Origin: Devosia subaequoris
GTDB lineage: Bacteria; Pseudomonadota; Alphaproteobacteria; Rhizobiales; Devosiaceae
NCBI RefSeq assembly: GCF_014197055.1
Contig: NZ_JACIEW010000004.1
Coordinates: forward strand, 1-64,000
Direction: 5' to 3'
Length of the DNA: 64,000 nt
Part shown: positions 1 through 8,492 of the stretch, in pieces
How the letters are laid out: each line of letters begins with the position of its first letter
Position numbering within the stretch: the stretch's first letter is position 1
Made by a program: the position numbers and the translations under genes
Notes under the pieces: generated by a model
Told to the model about the DNA's origin: nothing
Seen by the model: only the letters and a program-made list of their open reading frames with translations
Databases searched by the model: none

Positions 1-519
1 GCGCGCCCGGGACGGGAGCACAGGACCGTAAGCCGGACAGCGACGTCCGCTTAGGAAAAGTGTTGAATAGGTTGTTGCGGCCGTAGCGGGGGTCGGTAGC
101 GGCCGATCAGCAATGCGCCCCATCCCGGCCGTTCAGGCGGCAATAGTGACTTCCCGAAAGCTGCCCGTCTGCTCGGTTAGTTGTTGGGCGACGACAGCGG
201 TGCTATATTAGGCACCTAGGACTTTCGGTAGGCCTCAGCTTTCGCACTGACAGTGGGTGAAAGAAGCAGACGAAGCACCTGCAAGACACGATACCCGCCA
301 CAGCCCGATAATTTCCTAAGTGTCTTGTGACTGCCGGGCGGCGCCAATCCCGCTTGCCGCCGTGCCAGTGCCGCTACTGAAGCTCGCGTTGAGCGTCGCC
401 CTCCCATTTCGCCTGATTTGTCCGTCAAAATATCTGGCTACAACCCCACGACTGTTGATCTGGAACAAAGCTCCCGTCAAACTCCTCCCTTGCCTCCGGT
501 CCAGTAGGAAGGGGCCAGG
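1..519. other. left-edge region with no recognisable gene
   Basis: No reading frame here shows a recognisable domain or a start with a good ribosome binding site. Frames are open on both strands, but they overlap each other and read as low-complexity or composition-driven peptides. The last part carries the purine-rich ribosome binding site of nqrA (GGAAGGGG, about 507-514). The nqr promoter should lie in this stretch, but I cannot place it with confidence. Confidence 0.5.
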
Positions 520-1761
520 ATGAGGATAGACATTCGCTACGGACTTCCTCTGCCAGTTGCAGGGGCGTCGCCGGAAGGAGAGTTCGTCCCAACACGCCAT
601 ACGAGAATAGGTATTTCGGGCGCCGATTATGTCGGCATGCGCCCCGAACTCTTGGTGGCAGAAGGGCAACCTGTCGCCTGCGGGACGCCACTGTTTCGGG
701 ATCGGAAGCGACCCGAGATCGTCATCACAGCGCCCATATCGGGGCACATAGAAAAAATCGAACTCGGTCCTCAACGACGGCTCTCCCTTCTGACCGTCAA
801 ATCCGAGGGCGAGAATGCGGTCCGCCATGACCTTGCGGCAGCGGGTGCCCAGGCAGGCCTGCGGACGCTAATGCAGAAAGCAGGGCTGTGGCCGGCCTTG
901 CGCACCAGGCCTTTTGATCGGATACCGGCACCCGATGCCGAACCAGCCGCTGTGTTCGTCACCGCGATCGATACGCGTCCTCATGCACCAGATCCGGTCT
1001 TGGCGCTGAGCGGTAAGGAAGACGACTTCGCCCGTGGCGCGGCTGCGCTCTGCCTTTTGACGCAAGGCCGGGTCTATGTTTGCCAGAATGATGGACCTGG
1101 CCTGGTGGAGACCCAGGAGCGCCTCTCAGTGGTGCGGTTCACCGGCTTCCACCCCGCAGGCCTGCCCGGCACCCACATCGCGGCGCTGCACCCCGCCACA
1201 CCAGTCGCACCTGTCTGGCATATAAATTACCAGGATGTCGCCTCGCTCGGACATTTGCTTAGGTGCGGAACGGCGGACTTTATGCGCAGTATCAGCCTGG
1301 CCGGCCCTGGCATGGGGCGGCCACACTTGCTGCGGGTGCCGGTGGGCGCCGACCTGCATGCCCTTTCCCGTCCGGAACTGACGCCGGGCCCCAAACGCAT
1401 CCTGTCCGGCTCCATGCTCGACGGTCGAGAGACGCAATACCTCTCGCGGTATCACCTGCAAGCGAGCGTGGTCGCGCGTAGTGAGCCGCATCATCGTAAC
1501 TGGCTCGTCGCGGCGCTCCGTCGCGCCTCAATACCCGCAGCGTTCATACCGTCGGCCGCCGTCGACAGGGCTTTGGCCCCCAATATGCCAGCAGTTGCGA
1601 TGTTGCGCGCGCTGAGCATTGGCGATGCCGACCGGGCTCAGCAACTCGGTTGCCTGCAATTGGGGGAAGACGACCTGGCGCTGGCGACCTATGCAACGGG
1701 AGGGGAAACCGACTTCGGGGAGCGGCTGCGCGCGGTGCTGGATACCCTTGAGGCGATGTGA
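520..1761 (+). CDS. nqrA: Na+-translocating NADH:quinone reductase subunit A
   Basis: NqrA is the large cytoplasmic subunit of the Na+-pumping NADH:quinone oxidoreductase and lies at the quinone-reducing side of the complex. The 413-residue product has the family N terminus (a YGLPLPVAG block, then DYVGMRP near residue 40), followed by the lipoyl-like stretch around ITAPISGHIEKIE and a middle segment GFHPAGLPGTHI. It is slightly shorter than the roughly 445 residues usual for the family. The ATG at 520 follows a GGAAGGGG ribosome binding site. The stop overlaps the start of nqrB by 4 bases (ATGA), so it heads a tightly coupled operon. The sequence is divergent from Vibrio-type NqrA as I remember it. 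Confidence 0.9.
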   Translation: MRIDIRYGLPLPVAGASPEGEFVPTRHTRIGISGADYVGMRPELLVAEGQPVACGTPLFRDRKRPEIVITAPISGHIEKIELGPQRRLSLLTVKSEGENAVRHDLAAAGAQAGLRTLMQKAGLWPALRTRPFDRIPAPDAEPAAVFVTAIDTRPHAPDPVLALSGKEDDFARGAAALCLLTQGRVYVCQNDGPGLVETQERLSVVRFTGFHPAGLPGTHIAALHPATPVAPVWHINYQDVASLGHLLRCGTADFMRSISLAGPGMGRPHLLRVPVGADLHALSRPELTPGPKRILSGSMLDGRETQYLSRYHLQASVVARSEPHHRNWLVAALRRASIPAAFIPSAAVDRALAPNMPAVAMLRALSIGDADRAQQLGCLQLGEDDLALATYATGGETDFGERLRAVLDTLEAM

Positions 1762-2543
1762 TGCGCGGTATGTGGCACAGGGATACGGTGGCCTGGATTA
1801 TCGTCGCCGCAATGCTGCCTGCTGCGGTGACAGCGGTTATTGAACTCGGACCCCAAACGGTGCAGCGCTTCGGCGTCGCGCTTGCAGTAATCGGCTTCTG
1901 GCAGGTGGTCTTCCTGTTCACGCGTGCCCAGCCGGTGTCGCCCATCGCCACCGTCACGGCGGCCGCCATTGCCATCTTGGCTCCGGGCGCCACCGAGATG
2001 TGGCAGATCGTTCTGGCAGCGAGCTTCGGCACGGTAATCGGCGAACAGATATTCGGCGGCTGGGGGCGCAATATCGTCAATGCGGCGGTGGTCACCCTGG
2101 CGTTCCTTTATTTCGCCTTTCCTGAAGTGACGCATATTGGAACCGGGCCATGGGTTGCCGCAGCGGTGGGGTGTGGTGCGGTGCTGCTGCTGGTTACTGG
2201 GGTGCTTTCATGGCAACTCGTTGTGGCATTGCCGATGGGGCTGGTTCTGGCGACGCTATCGCTCGGGGCGGACCCAGCTGCGCCACTCTTCGAGGGCAGT
2301 CTGGTACTGGGGCTCGTTTTTTTGATCTGCGACCCGGTCGCTTCGGCCTCCACTCGGATCGGACGCTGGATTTACGGCCTGTTAGCGGGAGCGCTGGTCG
2401 CGATATTCGGCTGGGCGGATGCGGGCATAGCTGCGCCGCAGGCCGTGGTGTTCGCAGCGCTGCTCGCCTCGCTCTTTGCACCGCTGATCGATGCGGTCGC
2501 CGTTGCGGTGGCAACACGGAAGTGGAGACGCGTCGATGCCTGA
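1758..2543 (+). CDS. nqrB: Na+-translocating NADH:quinone reductase subunit B, short form
   Basis: This is a NqrB/RnfD-family membrane subunit of 261 residues, against about 400-415 in the Vibrio enzyme. Hydrophobic segments fill nearly the whole chain (nine or ten helices). Family landmarks are the FGTVIGEQIFGGWGRNI block near residue 93 and the DPVASAS-RIGRWIYG block near 205. In Vibrio-type NqrB a long insert ending in a G-E-T-S motif carries the covalently bound FMN. Here the chain goes directly from FAFPEVTHIGTGPW into the next helix (VAAAVGCGAVLLL), so the flavinylated threonine is not recognisable. The gene overlaps nqrA by 4 bases and nqrC by 8. Membership of the complex is clear from synteny; its cofactor content is uncertain. 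Confidence 0.85.
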   Translation: MMRGMWHRDTVAWIIVAAMLPAAVTAVIELGPQTVQRFGVALAVIGFWQVVFLFTRAQPVSPIATVTAAAIAILAPGATEMWQIVLAASFGTVIGEQIFGGWGRNIVNAAVVTLAFLYFAFPEVTHIGTGPWVAAAVGCGAVLLLVTGVLSWQLVVALPMGLVLATLSLGADPAAPLFEGSLVLGLVFLICDPVASASTRIGRWIYGLLAGALVAIFGWADAGIAAPQAVVFAALLASLFAPLIDAVAVAVATRKWRRVDA

Positions 2544-3345
2544 TCTCAATCCCCTTTACTGGTGGGCGCGTCTATTGGCCTTGCCCAATGAAAGCCGGGC
2601 CAAGACCATTGCCATGGCTTTTCTTGTGTCTGGCGTCTGCGCGCTGCTCGTTTCCAGTGCCGTCGTGCTGCTCGCGCCCATACAGAACGCCAACCTCGCG
2701 GCTGAGCGGGAGGCCCGGCTTTCAGCCATGCTGGAGAATATGCCGGGGCTGGCCGACATCATCGCTCAATACGGAGCTGACAGCCTCGAAACCGTCATTG
2801 TCGATCTGGAGACTGGCGAGGCGACCGACATCGATCCTGCCACGTTCGATATCGCAGTTGCAGCGGAAGACCCCGATACATCATCGGTTTTGCCCAGTGA
2901 GGTCGATATTGCCGGCCTCGGGCGCAGAGCGGATCTGGCCCCCATCCACGTATTGCGCGCGAACGGCGAACTGCGCCTGGTGATCCTGCCAATCTCTGCA
3001 GTCGGCTATCAGTCGACCATCCGTGCACATGTGGCGCTCGAGGCCGATCTAAACACGGTGGCGGGGCTGTCGATCATCGAACACGGTGAGACCCCAGGCC
3101 TGGGCGCGCGCATCGAGGAGCCCGCCTGGCAGGCTTTGTGGCCGGGCAAGGAGCTCGCTGGGGAGGATGGCCAGATCCGGCTTTCAGTTGTCAGGGGCCG
3201 GGCAACGAGCGCATTCGAGGTGGATGGCATCACCGGGGCGACCCGCACTGGCAACGCCATCACCGCCGCCATCCATTTCTGGCTCGGCGAATACGGGTTC
3301 GATGATGTGCTGGCCAATCTGCGGCGGGAGAGAGGTCAGCAATGA
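2536..3345 (+). CDS. nqrC: Na+-translocating NADH:quinone reductase subunit C (flavoprotein)
   Basis: NqrC is a periplasmic flavoprotein anchored by one helix; it holds FMN bound to a threonine through a phosphoester made by ApbE. The 269-residue product has a membrane helix at about residues 25-46 and the flavinylation motif DGITGAT near the C terminus, with acceptor T236. The start chosen is the ATG at 2536, preceded by a GGAAGTGGAG-type ribosome binding site and beginning [11 protein letters not shown] longer in-frame extension upstream lies entirely inside nqrB and looks like noncoding overlap. It overlaps nqrB by 8 bases and nqrD by 4. Confidence 0.9.
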   Translation: MPDLNPLYWWARLLALPNESRAKTIAMAFLVSGVCALLVSSAVVLLAPIQNANLAAEREARLSAMLENMPGLADIIAQYGADSLETVIVDLETGEATDIDPATFDIAVAAEDPDTSSVLPSEVDIAGLGRRADLAPIHVLRANGELRLVILPISAVGYQSTIRAHVALEADLNTVAGLSIIEHGETPGLGARIEEPAWQALWPGKELAGEDGQIRLSVVRGRATSAFEVDGITGATRTGNAITAAIHFWLGEYGFDDVLANLRRERGQQ

Positions 3346-3998
3346 AGCCGCTGCGACACCTCTACGGCCCTCTGGTCGACAACAACCCAGTCACCCTGCA
3401 AATTCTTGGCATCTGTTCGGCGCTGGCGGTGACGACATCGATGACGACGGCATTGGTGATGTCGCTGGCACTGATCGTGGTGCTTGTTGCCTCCAGCATG
3501 ATCATCAGCGCGATCAGGCACCATATCCCCACCTCCATCCGCCTCATCCTGCAGATCACCATCATCGCTTCGCTGGTGATCGTCGCCGACCAGGTGATCC
3601 AGGCCTTCGCATTCGACATCAGCCAGCGCCTTTCGATATTCGTGGGCCTGATCGTCACCAATTGTCTTGTGCTTGGGCGGGCCGAGGCCTTCGCCATGCG
3701 CAATCCGGTGGGACTTTCCGCTCTTGATGCGCTTGGCAATGGGCTCGGCTATGGGCTGGTGCTGCTGCTCATCGGTTTTGTGCGTGAACTGTTCGGTGCC
3801 GGGACACTGTTCGGACAAACGGTGTTTCCAACCATCCATGATGGCGGCTGGTTCACCCCGCTCAATCTGATGCTGCTGGCGCCCAGCGCCTTCTTCCTGC
3901 TCGGACTGCTGATCTGGGCCATCCGGTCGGTCCGTCCTGCCCAGATCGAACTCGCCGATTATGAGATTTCCATCGAGCCGAACAGGAGAGCGCCGTGA
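3342..3998 (+). CDS. nqrD: Na+-translocating NADH:quinone reductase subunit D
   Basis: NqrD is one of the two paired six-helix membrane subunits (NqrD/NqrE) that hold an iron centre between them. The 218-residue protein starts [15 protein letters not shown], typical of NqrD, and keeps two intramembrane cysteines: C25 (in [10 protein letters not shown]) and C108 (in [14 protein letters not shown]). In the characterised enzyme such cysteines, two from each partner, ligate iron. The motif [21 protein letters not shown] follows near residue 132 in pieces typical of the family. Overlaps of 4 bases on both sides tie it to nqrC and nqrE. Confidence 0.93.
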   Translation: MKPLRHLYGPLVDNNPVTLQILGICSALAVTTSMTTALVMSLALIVVLVASSMIISAIRHHIPTSIRLILQITIIASLVIVADQVIQAFAFDISQRLSIFVGLIVTNCLVLGRAEAFAMRNPVGLSALDALGNGLGYGLVLLLIGFVRELFGAGTLFGQTVFPTIHDGGWFTPLNLMLLAPSAFFLLGLLIWAIRSVRPAQIELADYEISIEPNRRAP

Positions 3999-4594
3999 TC
4001 GATCTCTTCGTTCGCTCGATCTTTGCCGACAATCTGATCCTGAGTTTCTTCCTGGGGGTCTGTACCTTCCTGGCAGTATCCAAGCGGCTCGATACCGCCG
4101 TGGGACTCGGCATTGCGGTCATCGTGGTGCAGACAATCACCGTACCGCTCAACTACCTGATCCTCTGGCGCCTGCTCGCGCCCAATGCCTGGGACTGGCT
4201 CGGACTTGGCGGGGTCGATCTCACCTTTCTCAGCCTCATCGCCTTTATCGGGGTGATCGCGGCAGTGGTGCAGATCCTGGAGATGGTTCTAGATCGCTTC
4301 GTGCCGGCGCTCTATCGCGCGCTTGGTATCTTCTTGCCGCTAATCACCGTGAACTGCGCCATTCTCGGGGGCAGCCTGTTCATGGCCCAGCGCGACTATA
4401 ATTTTGCCGAGAGCGTCGTTTTCGGCCTCGGCGGGGGTATCGGCTGGGCGCTTGCCATCATGGGGCTGGCTGCGATTCGCGAGCGGCTGAACTATGCCGA
4501 CATTCCTGCCGGTCTGCGGGGGCTGGGCATGGCGTTTATCGTCACCGGGCTGATGTCGATGGGCTTCACCGCCTTTTCAGGTGTGCAACTGTGA
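3995..4594 (+). CDS. nqrE: Na+-translocating NADH:quinone reductase subunit E
   Basis: NqrE is the pseudo-symmetric partner of NqrD. The 199-residue membrane protein carries its two cysteines at C23 ([17 protein letters not shown]) and C121 ([14 protein letters not shown]), so all four expected iron ligands of the NqrD/E pair are present. The C-terminal block [22 protein letters not shown] is typical of the family. Start and stop overlap nqrD and nqrF by 4 bases each, which suggests translational coupling. Confidence 0.94.
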   Translation: MIDLFVRSIFADNLILSFFLGVCTFLAVSKRLDTAVGLGIAVIVVQTITVPLNYLILWRLLAPNAWDWLGLGGVDLTFLSLIAFIGVIAAVVQILEMVLDRFVPALYRALGIFLPLITVNCAILGGSLFMAQRDYNFAESVVFGLGGGIGWALAIMGLAAIRERLNYADIPAGLRGLGMAFIVTGLMSMGFTAFSGVQL

Positions 4595-5811
4595 TCGAGA
4601 TAGCCCTCGGCACGGTTCTGATCATTGTTCTGATCCTGGCCCTGTCAGGAATGGTGATCGGCGTGCGGTCGATTATTTCGCCATCTGGGCCTGTGCCAAT
4701 CACCATCAATGGCGGCACAGAAATCACCGGTCACACCGGGCAGAAGCTCCTTAGCATTCTCAACGGCGCCGGCATCCCGGTGCCGTCGGCCTGTGCCGGG
4801 GCGGGAACCTGTGGGCTGTGCCGCGTCAGGGTCATCGAAGGCGCCGGCGCGCCCCTGCCTACCGAACTTGCGCGACTGACACGGAGCGATCTCAAGCAAG
4901 GCCAGAGGCTTGCTTGCCAGGTGATGGTACGCGGCCCAATGTCCTTGGGCGTAGCGGACGACATTCTCGCCGCCGAGAGCTGGACGTCGCGGGTACGCTC
5001 TGCCCGGATGCTGGCGCCACTGATTCGGGAGCTGGTTCTCGACGTGCCCGAGGCGGAGGCGTTCGCGTTTCGGGCGGGGTCCTATGTCCAGATCGAGGCG
5101 CCGCCCTATGCGCTCGATTTCGCATCACTCAAGGTCGAGCCCGGCTACGCACCTCACTGGAAGACGCTAGGATGGCGGCGACTGAAATCGGTCAGCCGGG
5201 AACCGGTGCACCGGGCCTATTCTGTTGCGAGCCGTCCGGAGGACAAGGGGCAGATCGTTCTCAATATCCGCCTTGCGGTGCCGCCGGCCGGTGCGGATGA
5301 AGGGGTGCCGCCCGGCATTGTCTCGTCGTACCTCTTCGGCCTGCAGCCGGGAGACAGCGTGGCCGTGTCCGGTCCGTTCGGCGACTTCCACGTGCAGGAT
5401 ACGGACCGCGAGATGGTGTTCATCGGTGGCGGCGTCGGCATGGCTCCATTGCGGGCAATGATCCATGAACAGCTCGCTGCAGGCACGAGACGGAAGATCA
5501 CCTTCTGGTATGGCGCGCGCAGCGGCATCGATGTGTTCTACAAGGACGAGTTCGATGCGCTGGCGCAGACACATGACAATTTCCGATGGACGCTGGCGCT
5601 TTCCGAGCCGCAGCCTGAGGACAATTGGCGCGGTGCGACAGGCTTCATCCACGAGGTCGTGCTGTGTGACTATCTGAAGGACCACCCGGCGCCCGAGGCC
5701 TGCGAATTCTACCTCTGTGGTCCCCCGCTGATGATCCAGGCGGTGCTGGGGATGCTCGACAGCTGCGGGGTAGAGCCGCACGCCATCTTCAACGACGATT
5801 TCGGGATATGA
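4591..5811 (+). CDS. nqrF: Na+-translocating NADH:quinone reductase subunit F (NADH dehydrogenase)
   Basis: NqrF takes electrons from NADH through FAD to a [2Fe-2S] cluster. The 406-residue protein has an N-terminal membrane helix (about 5-27), a plant-type ferredoxin domain with cluster cysteines C68, C74, C77 and C109, an FAD-binding domain with the R-A-Y-S motif near residue 210, and an NAD-binding domain with [11 protein letters not shown] near 280 and the CGPP motif near the C terminus. All catalytic landmarks are present. The gene overlaps nqrE and apbE by 4 bases. Confidence 0.95.
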   Translation: MIEIALGTVLIIVLILALSGMVIGVRSIISPSGPVPITINGGTEITGHTGQKLLSILNGAGIPVPSACAGAGTCGLCRVRVIEGAGAPLPTELARLTRSDLKQGQRLACQVMVRGPMSLGVADDILAAESWTSRVRSARMLAPLIRELVLDVPEAEAFAFRAGSYVQIEAPPYALDFASLKVEPGYAPHWKTLGWRRLKSVSREPVHRAYSVASRPEDKGQIVLNIRLAVPPAGADEGVPPGIVSSYLFGLQPGDSVAVSGPFGDFHVQDTDREMVFIGGGVGMAPLRAMIHEQLAAGTRRKITFWYGARSGIDVFYKDEFDALAQTHDNFRWTLALSEPQPEDNWRGATGFIHEVVLCDYLKDHPAPEACEFYLCGPPLMIQAVLGMLDSCGVEPHAIFNDDFGI

Positions 5812-6773
5812 TCATGCTGACACGACGCAATTTCATGGCCCTCTCCGCCGCAACCCTTGTGACCGGCGCCGTGCCGGCGCTGGCGCGTCAGCTTGTCACT
5901 CTTGGCGGCAGGGCATTCGGCTCATATTGGCGGCTGAGCGCGCCTCAGGGGATCGATCAAGACGCGATCAGCATAAGCTTCTCCCACATCATCGCCGAGG
6001 TCGACCAGCTCTTTTCTCCCTACCGGGCGGACAGCATTCTGTCACAATTCAATCTCCATGCCGGCACGGACTGGCAGCGGGTGCCCGACACGTTCAGTCT
6101 TCTGGCGGAGAAGAGCTTGGCGCTGGCGCAAGTTTGTGGCGGCGTCTTCGACCCCACGGTGGGGCCGGCCGTGGCCCGACAGGGTTTCGGACCCATCAAG
6201 GGCGTTGAAGGCTCCTTCGAGGAGCTTGCGGTCCAACCGGGTGCGGCCCGAAAACATCGTGGCGGACTGACATTGGACCTTTGCGGCATCGCCAAGGGCG
6301 AGGCTCTCGGCCGCATGGCGGCATCGCTGGCGCATGCGGGTGTAAACGACTATCTGCTAGATCTTGGCGGCGAAGTTATCGCCCATGGCCGCCATCCCGA
6401 GGGACGCGCCTGGCAGGTAGGCGTTGAATTGCCCGGCACCGGCGATTTTGCCCACATTCTCCGGCTAGATGGCCATGCCATCGCCACCTCCGGCAACAGC
6501 CGGCAAGGCTATGCGCTTAGCGGGAAAACCTACGGCCACATCGTCAGTCCCGCCACCGGGCGAGCGGCGGATGCGAGTTTGGCATCGGTATCCGTTCTCG
6601 GGCACGATCCGGCCATGGCTGACGGATGGGCAACCGCGCTTGCCGCCGCCGGCGTCGAGAAGGGCGTGGCGCTGGCCGAGCAACTGGGGCTCGCTGCGTT
6701 GTTCCTCATGTACAAAGGTGACAGGCTGCATTCGGTCTTTACAGGTGACTTCTCCGCGGTGGTTGAAATCTAG
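5808..6773 (+). CDS. apbE: FAD:protein FMN transferase (ApbE)
   Basis: ApbE transfers FMN from FAD to a threonine of its target; here the obvious client is NqrC with its DGITGAT site. The 321-residue protein begins with a twin-arginine-like export signal (TRRNFMALSAATLV, ending VPALA), in keeping with periplasmic action. Family motifs include the FSPYR block near residue 67, FDPTVGP near 110, the LDLCGIAKGEALGRM block and YLLDLGGEVIAHG. The ATG at 5808 overlaps the nqrF stop by 4 bases; a second ATG at 5814 is also possible. Co-transcription with nqr supports a dedicated maturation role. Confidence 0.93.
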   Translation: MIMLTRRNFMALSAATLVTGAVPALARQLVTLGGRAFGSYWRLSAPQGIDQDAISISFSHIIAEVDQLFSPYRADSILSQFNLHAGTDWQRVPDTFSLLAEKSLALAQVCGGVFDPTVGPAVARQGFGPIKGVEGSFEELAVQPGAARKHRGGLTLDLCGIAKGEALGRMAASLAHAGVNDYLLDLGGEVIAHGRHPEGRAWQVGVELPGTGDFAHILRLDGHAIATSGNSRQGYALSGKTYGHIVSPATGRAADASLASVSVLGHDPAMADGWATALAAAGVEKGVALAEQLGLAALFLMYKGDRLHSVFTGDFSAVVEI

Positions 6774-6782
6774 GAGGCGCCG

Positions 6783-6956
6783 ATGTCTGTGTTTCTGGCC
6801 TCGTTAGTGGTTTTTGGGCTCGCCGTCTCTGCCATGGCACTCGGGGTCATGGCGGGCCGGGCGCCGATCAAGGGGTCGTGCGGGGGGCTTTCCTGCATCG
6901 CCAAGCTCGACTGCGAGGCCTGTCCACACCGGAATAGCGGGGGAGATGCCCAATGA
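6783..6956 (+). CDS. nqrM: NqrM, (Na+)-NQR maturation protein
   Basis: This is a small gene of 57 codons. The product has an N-terminal membrane helix (about residues 4-25), then a cysteine-rich tail with C33, C38, C44 and C47 in the pattern CGGLSC...CEACPH, the hallmark of the DUF539/NqrM family. In Vibrio, NqrM is needed to deliver iron to the centre held by NqrD/NqrE. A GGAGG ribosome binding site ends just before the ATG at 6783, and its stop overlaps the next gene by 4 bases (ATGA). Position directly after nqrF-apbE strengthens the call. Confidence 0.9.
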   Translation: MSVFLASLVVFGLAVSAMALGVMAGRAPIKGSCGGLSCIAKLDCEACPHRNSGGDAQ

Positions 6957-7348
6957 CTGAGCGTCGCACCATAGCCGACTTCATGGTCACCGATCTCATC
7001 ACCGTTTCGCCCGGCATGGATATCCTTCAGGCTGTCACGCTTTTGCTCGATCGTGGCGTATCAGGTGCACCAGTGGTTGAGGAGACCGACGAACTTGTCG
7101 GTATCCTCACCAAGAAGGACTGCTTCAAGGCGGCCCTGAACGCAGCCTACTACAAGGAATGGGGCGGAACCGTGGACCAATATATGACCCGATCGCCCGA
7201 GACCCTGGATGCCCGGATCGACATCGTCTCGGCAGCGGAACGCTTTCTAGCTTCACCCTATCGGCGCTTTCCCGTGGTCGAAGACGGCCACCTGGTGGGA
7301 CTTCTGAGCCGCTCTGACCTGTTGCGGGCCTTTGTCGAGCTATCGTAG
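6953..7348 (+). CDS. CBS-domain protein
   Basis: The 131-residue protein consists of two CBS motifs and little else: the first at about residues 8-63 (DFMVTDLITVSPGMDILQA; GVSGAPVVEE; LVGILTKKD), the second at about 76-128 (YMTRSPETLDA; RRFPVVED; LVGLLSRSDLL). Paired CBS motifs commonly sense adenine nucleotides or related ligands. Its start overlaps the nqrM stop by 4 bases, so it is probably translated with the nqr operon and may report energy state, but no partner is visible in the sequence. Confidence 0.85.
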   Translation: MTERRTIADFMVTDLITVSPGMDILQAVTLLLDRGVSGAPVVEETDELVGILTKKDCFKAALNAAYYKEWGGTVDQYMTRSPETLDARIDIVSAAERFLASPYRRFPVVEDGHLVGLLSRSDLLRAFVELS

Positions 7349-7631
7349 GAGCGGGCATTACCTGCCGAGGCGGCGCAGGCCAGCACCAAAGTGGGTGGGC
7401 CGTCCTTCCCTTGAGGAGTGCCGATGGCTCCTGGCGATCTGGTTTGAGATAAAATCTGGGCCACGTTTCGAACCTTAAGCGACAGATGAGCGCGATGCAT
7501 GATCCCCAATAAGTAAGAGGTACTGTCTTTGTCAGTAAACGTGACGGTTATGGAGAGGAAGCGGCAAATCGGTTGAATAAAGGTGCCAAAGATGCAAGTC
7601 TTATTCTGCGTGCTGCAAAAGGAGAAATTCC

Positions 7632-8459
7632 TTGCTCACAGACGTGCTATTGCCCCTTTTCAGCGATCCCGAAGAAACCCCTGTCCAGGGGTTGCTCCAA
7701 ATCGCGAAACTACAAGCCTCCTTCAGCAGGACGGTGACGCTCTGTGGCGTGGAATCTGACGTTCCGGCCCTTGCAAACCACTGGGGCGCACGCATGGCCT
7801 CGATCCCCGAGATGGCCCAACAGGTCGAGCAACGGAGTCGCGACAAGATTGCGCAACTCCTGCGTGAAGCAGGATCGGTTCTTGGCGAAGCATCCTACAC
7901 CACCATCAATATCCGCGCGTCGTTTACCGACCCAGGTGACCGTGTGGCCCAAACGGCCGGGAATTATGACCTTACAGTCCTGCCTCTTCGTGCGGGAAGC
8001 GTTGCTTGGAGAGAAATCGCAGAGAGCATCTTGTTTGGATCCACCAGGCCGGTTCTGCTGGGACCAGCCTCCGAGTATCCTCAGCGGCTGGATTGCGTTG
8101 CAATCGCCTGGGATGGGGGAGCGCCAGCTCATCGCGCCGTATTTGACGCGATGCCTCTGATATCGCAGGCGAGTTCGGTCGTTGTCCTCGTTGCTGACGA
8201 GGAGAAGCATATCTCTCCCGACAGCGCCGGAGAACTGATCGGGTACCTTCGGCGGCACCGCGTGGAGGCGAAGCTCGCCAGGCTTCCTGCGGGCCAAGGT
8301 AAGATTGGACTAGACTTGCAGCATGCTGCTCAGGCTGCGGACGCGGGTCTACTCGTCATGGGGGCATACGGCCACAGCAGGTTGCGCGAATTCGTCCTCG
8401 GCGGTGCTACCGCAGACGTGCTCGGAGAAACGATGATGCCGCTGTTCATGTCACGGTAG
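7632..8459 (+). CDS. tandem universal stress protein (UspA family)
   Basis: A 275-residue protein with two Usp folds in tandem. The C-terminal half ends with the nucleotide-binding signature MGAYGHSRLREFVLGG followed by a short segment to the stop; the N-terminal half is more degenerate (LTVLPLRAG in the matching place). The start is a TTG at 7632, chosen because a GGAGAA ribosome binding site lies 5 bases upstream and no ATG fits. It follows the nqr-CBS block after a 283-base gap with no gene that I can see. Likely a stress or energy-status ATP-binding protein; substrate unknown. Confidence 0.8.
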   Translation: MLTDVLLPLFSDPEETPVQGLLQIAKLQASFSRTVTLCGVESDVPALANHWGARMASIPEMAQQVEQRSRDKIAQLLREAGSVLGEASYTTINIRASFTDPGDRVAQTAGNYDLTVLPLRAGSVAWREIAESILFGSTRPVLLGPASEYPQRLDCVAIAWDGGAPAHRAVFDAMPLISQASSVVVLVADEEKHISPDSAGELIGYLRRHRVEAKLARLPAGQGKIGLDLQHAAQAADAGLLVMGAYGHSRLREFVLGGATADVLGETMMPLFMSR

Positions 8460-8492
8460 AAGCGGTCCATTGTGACCGGTCCGGAGGTTAAG

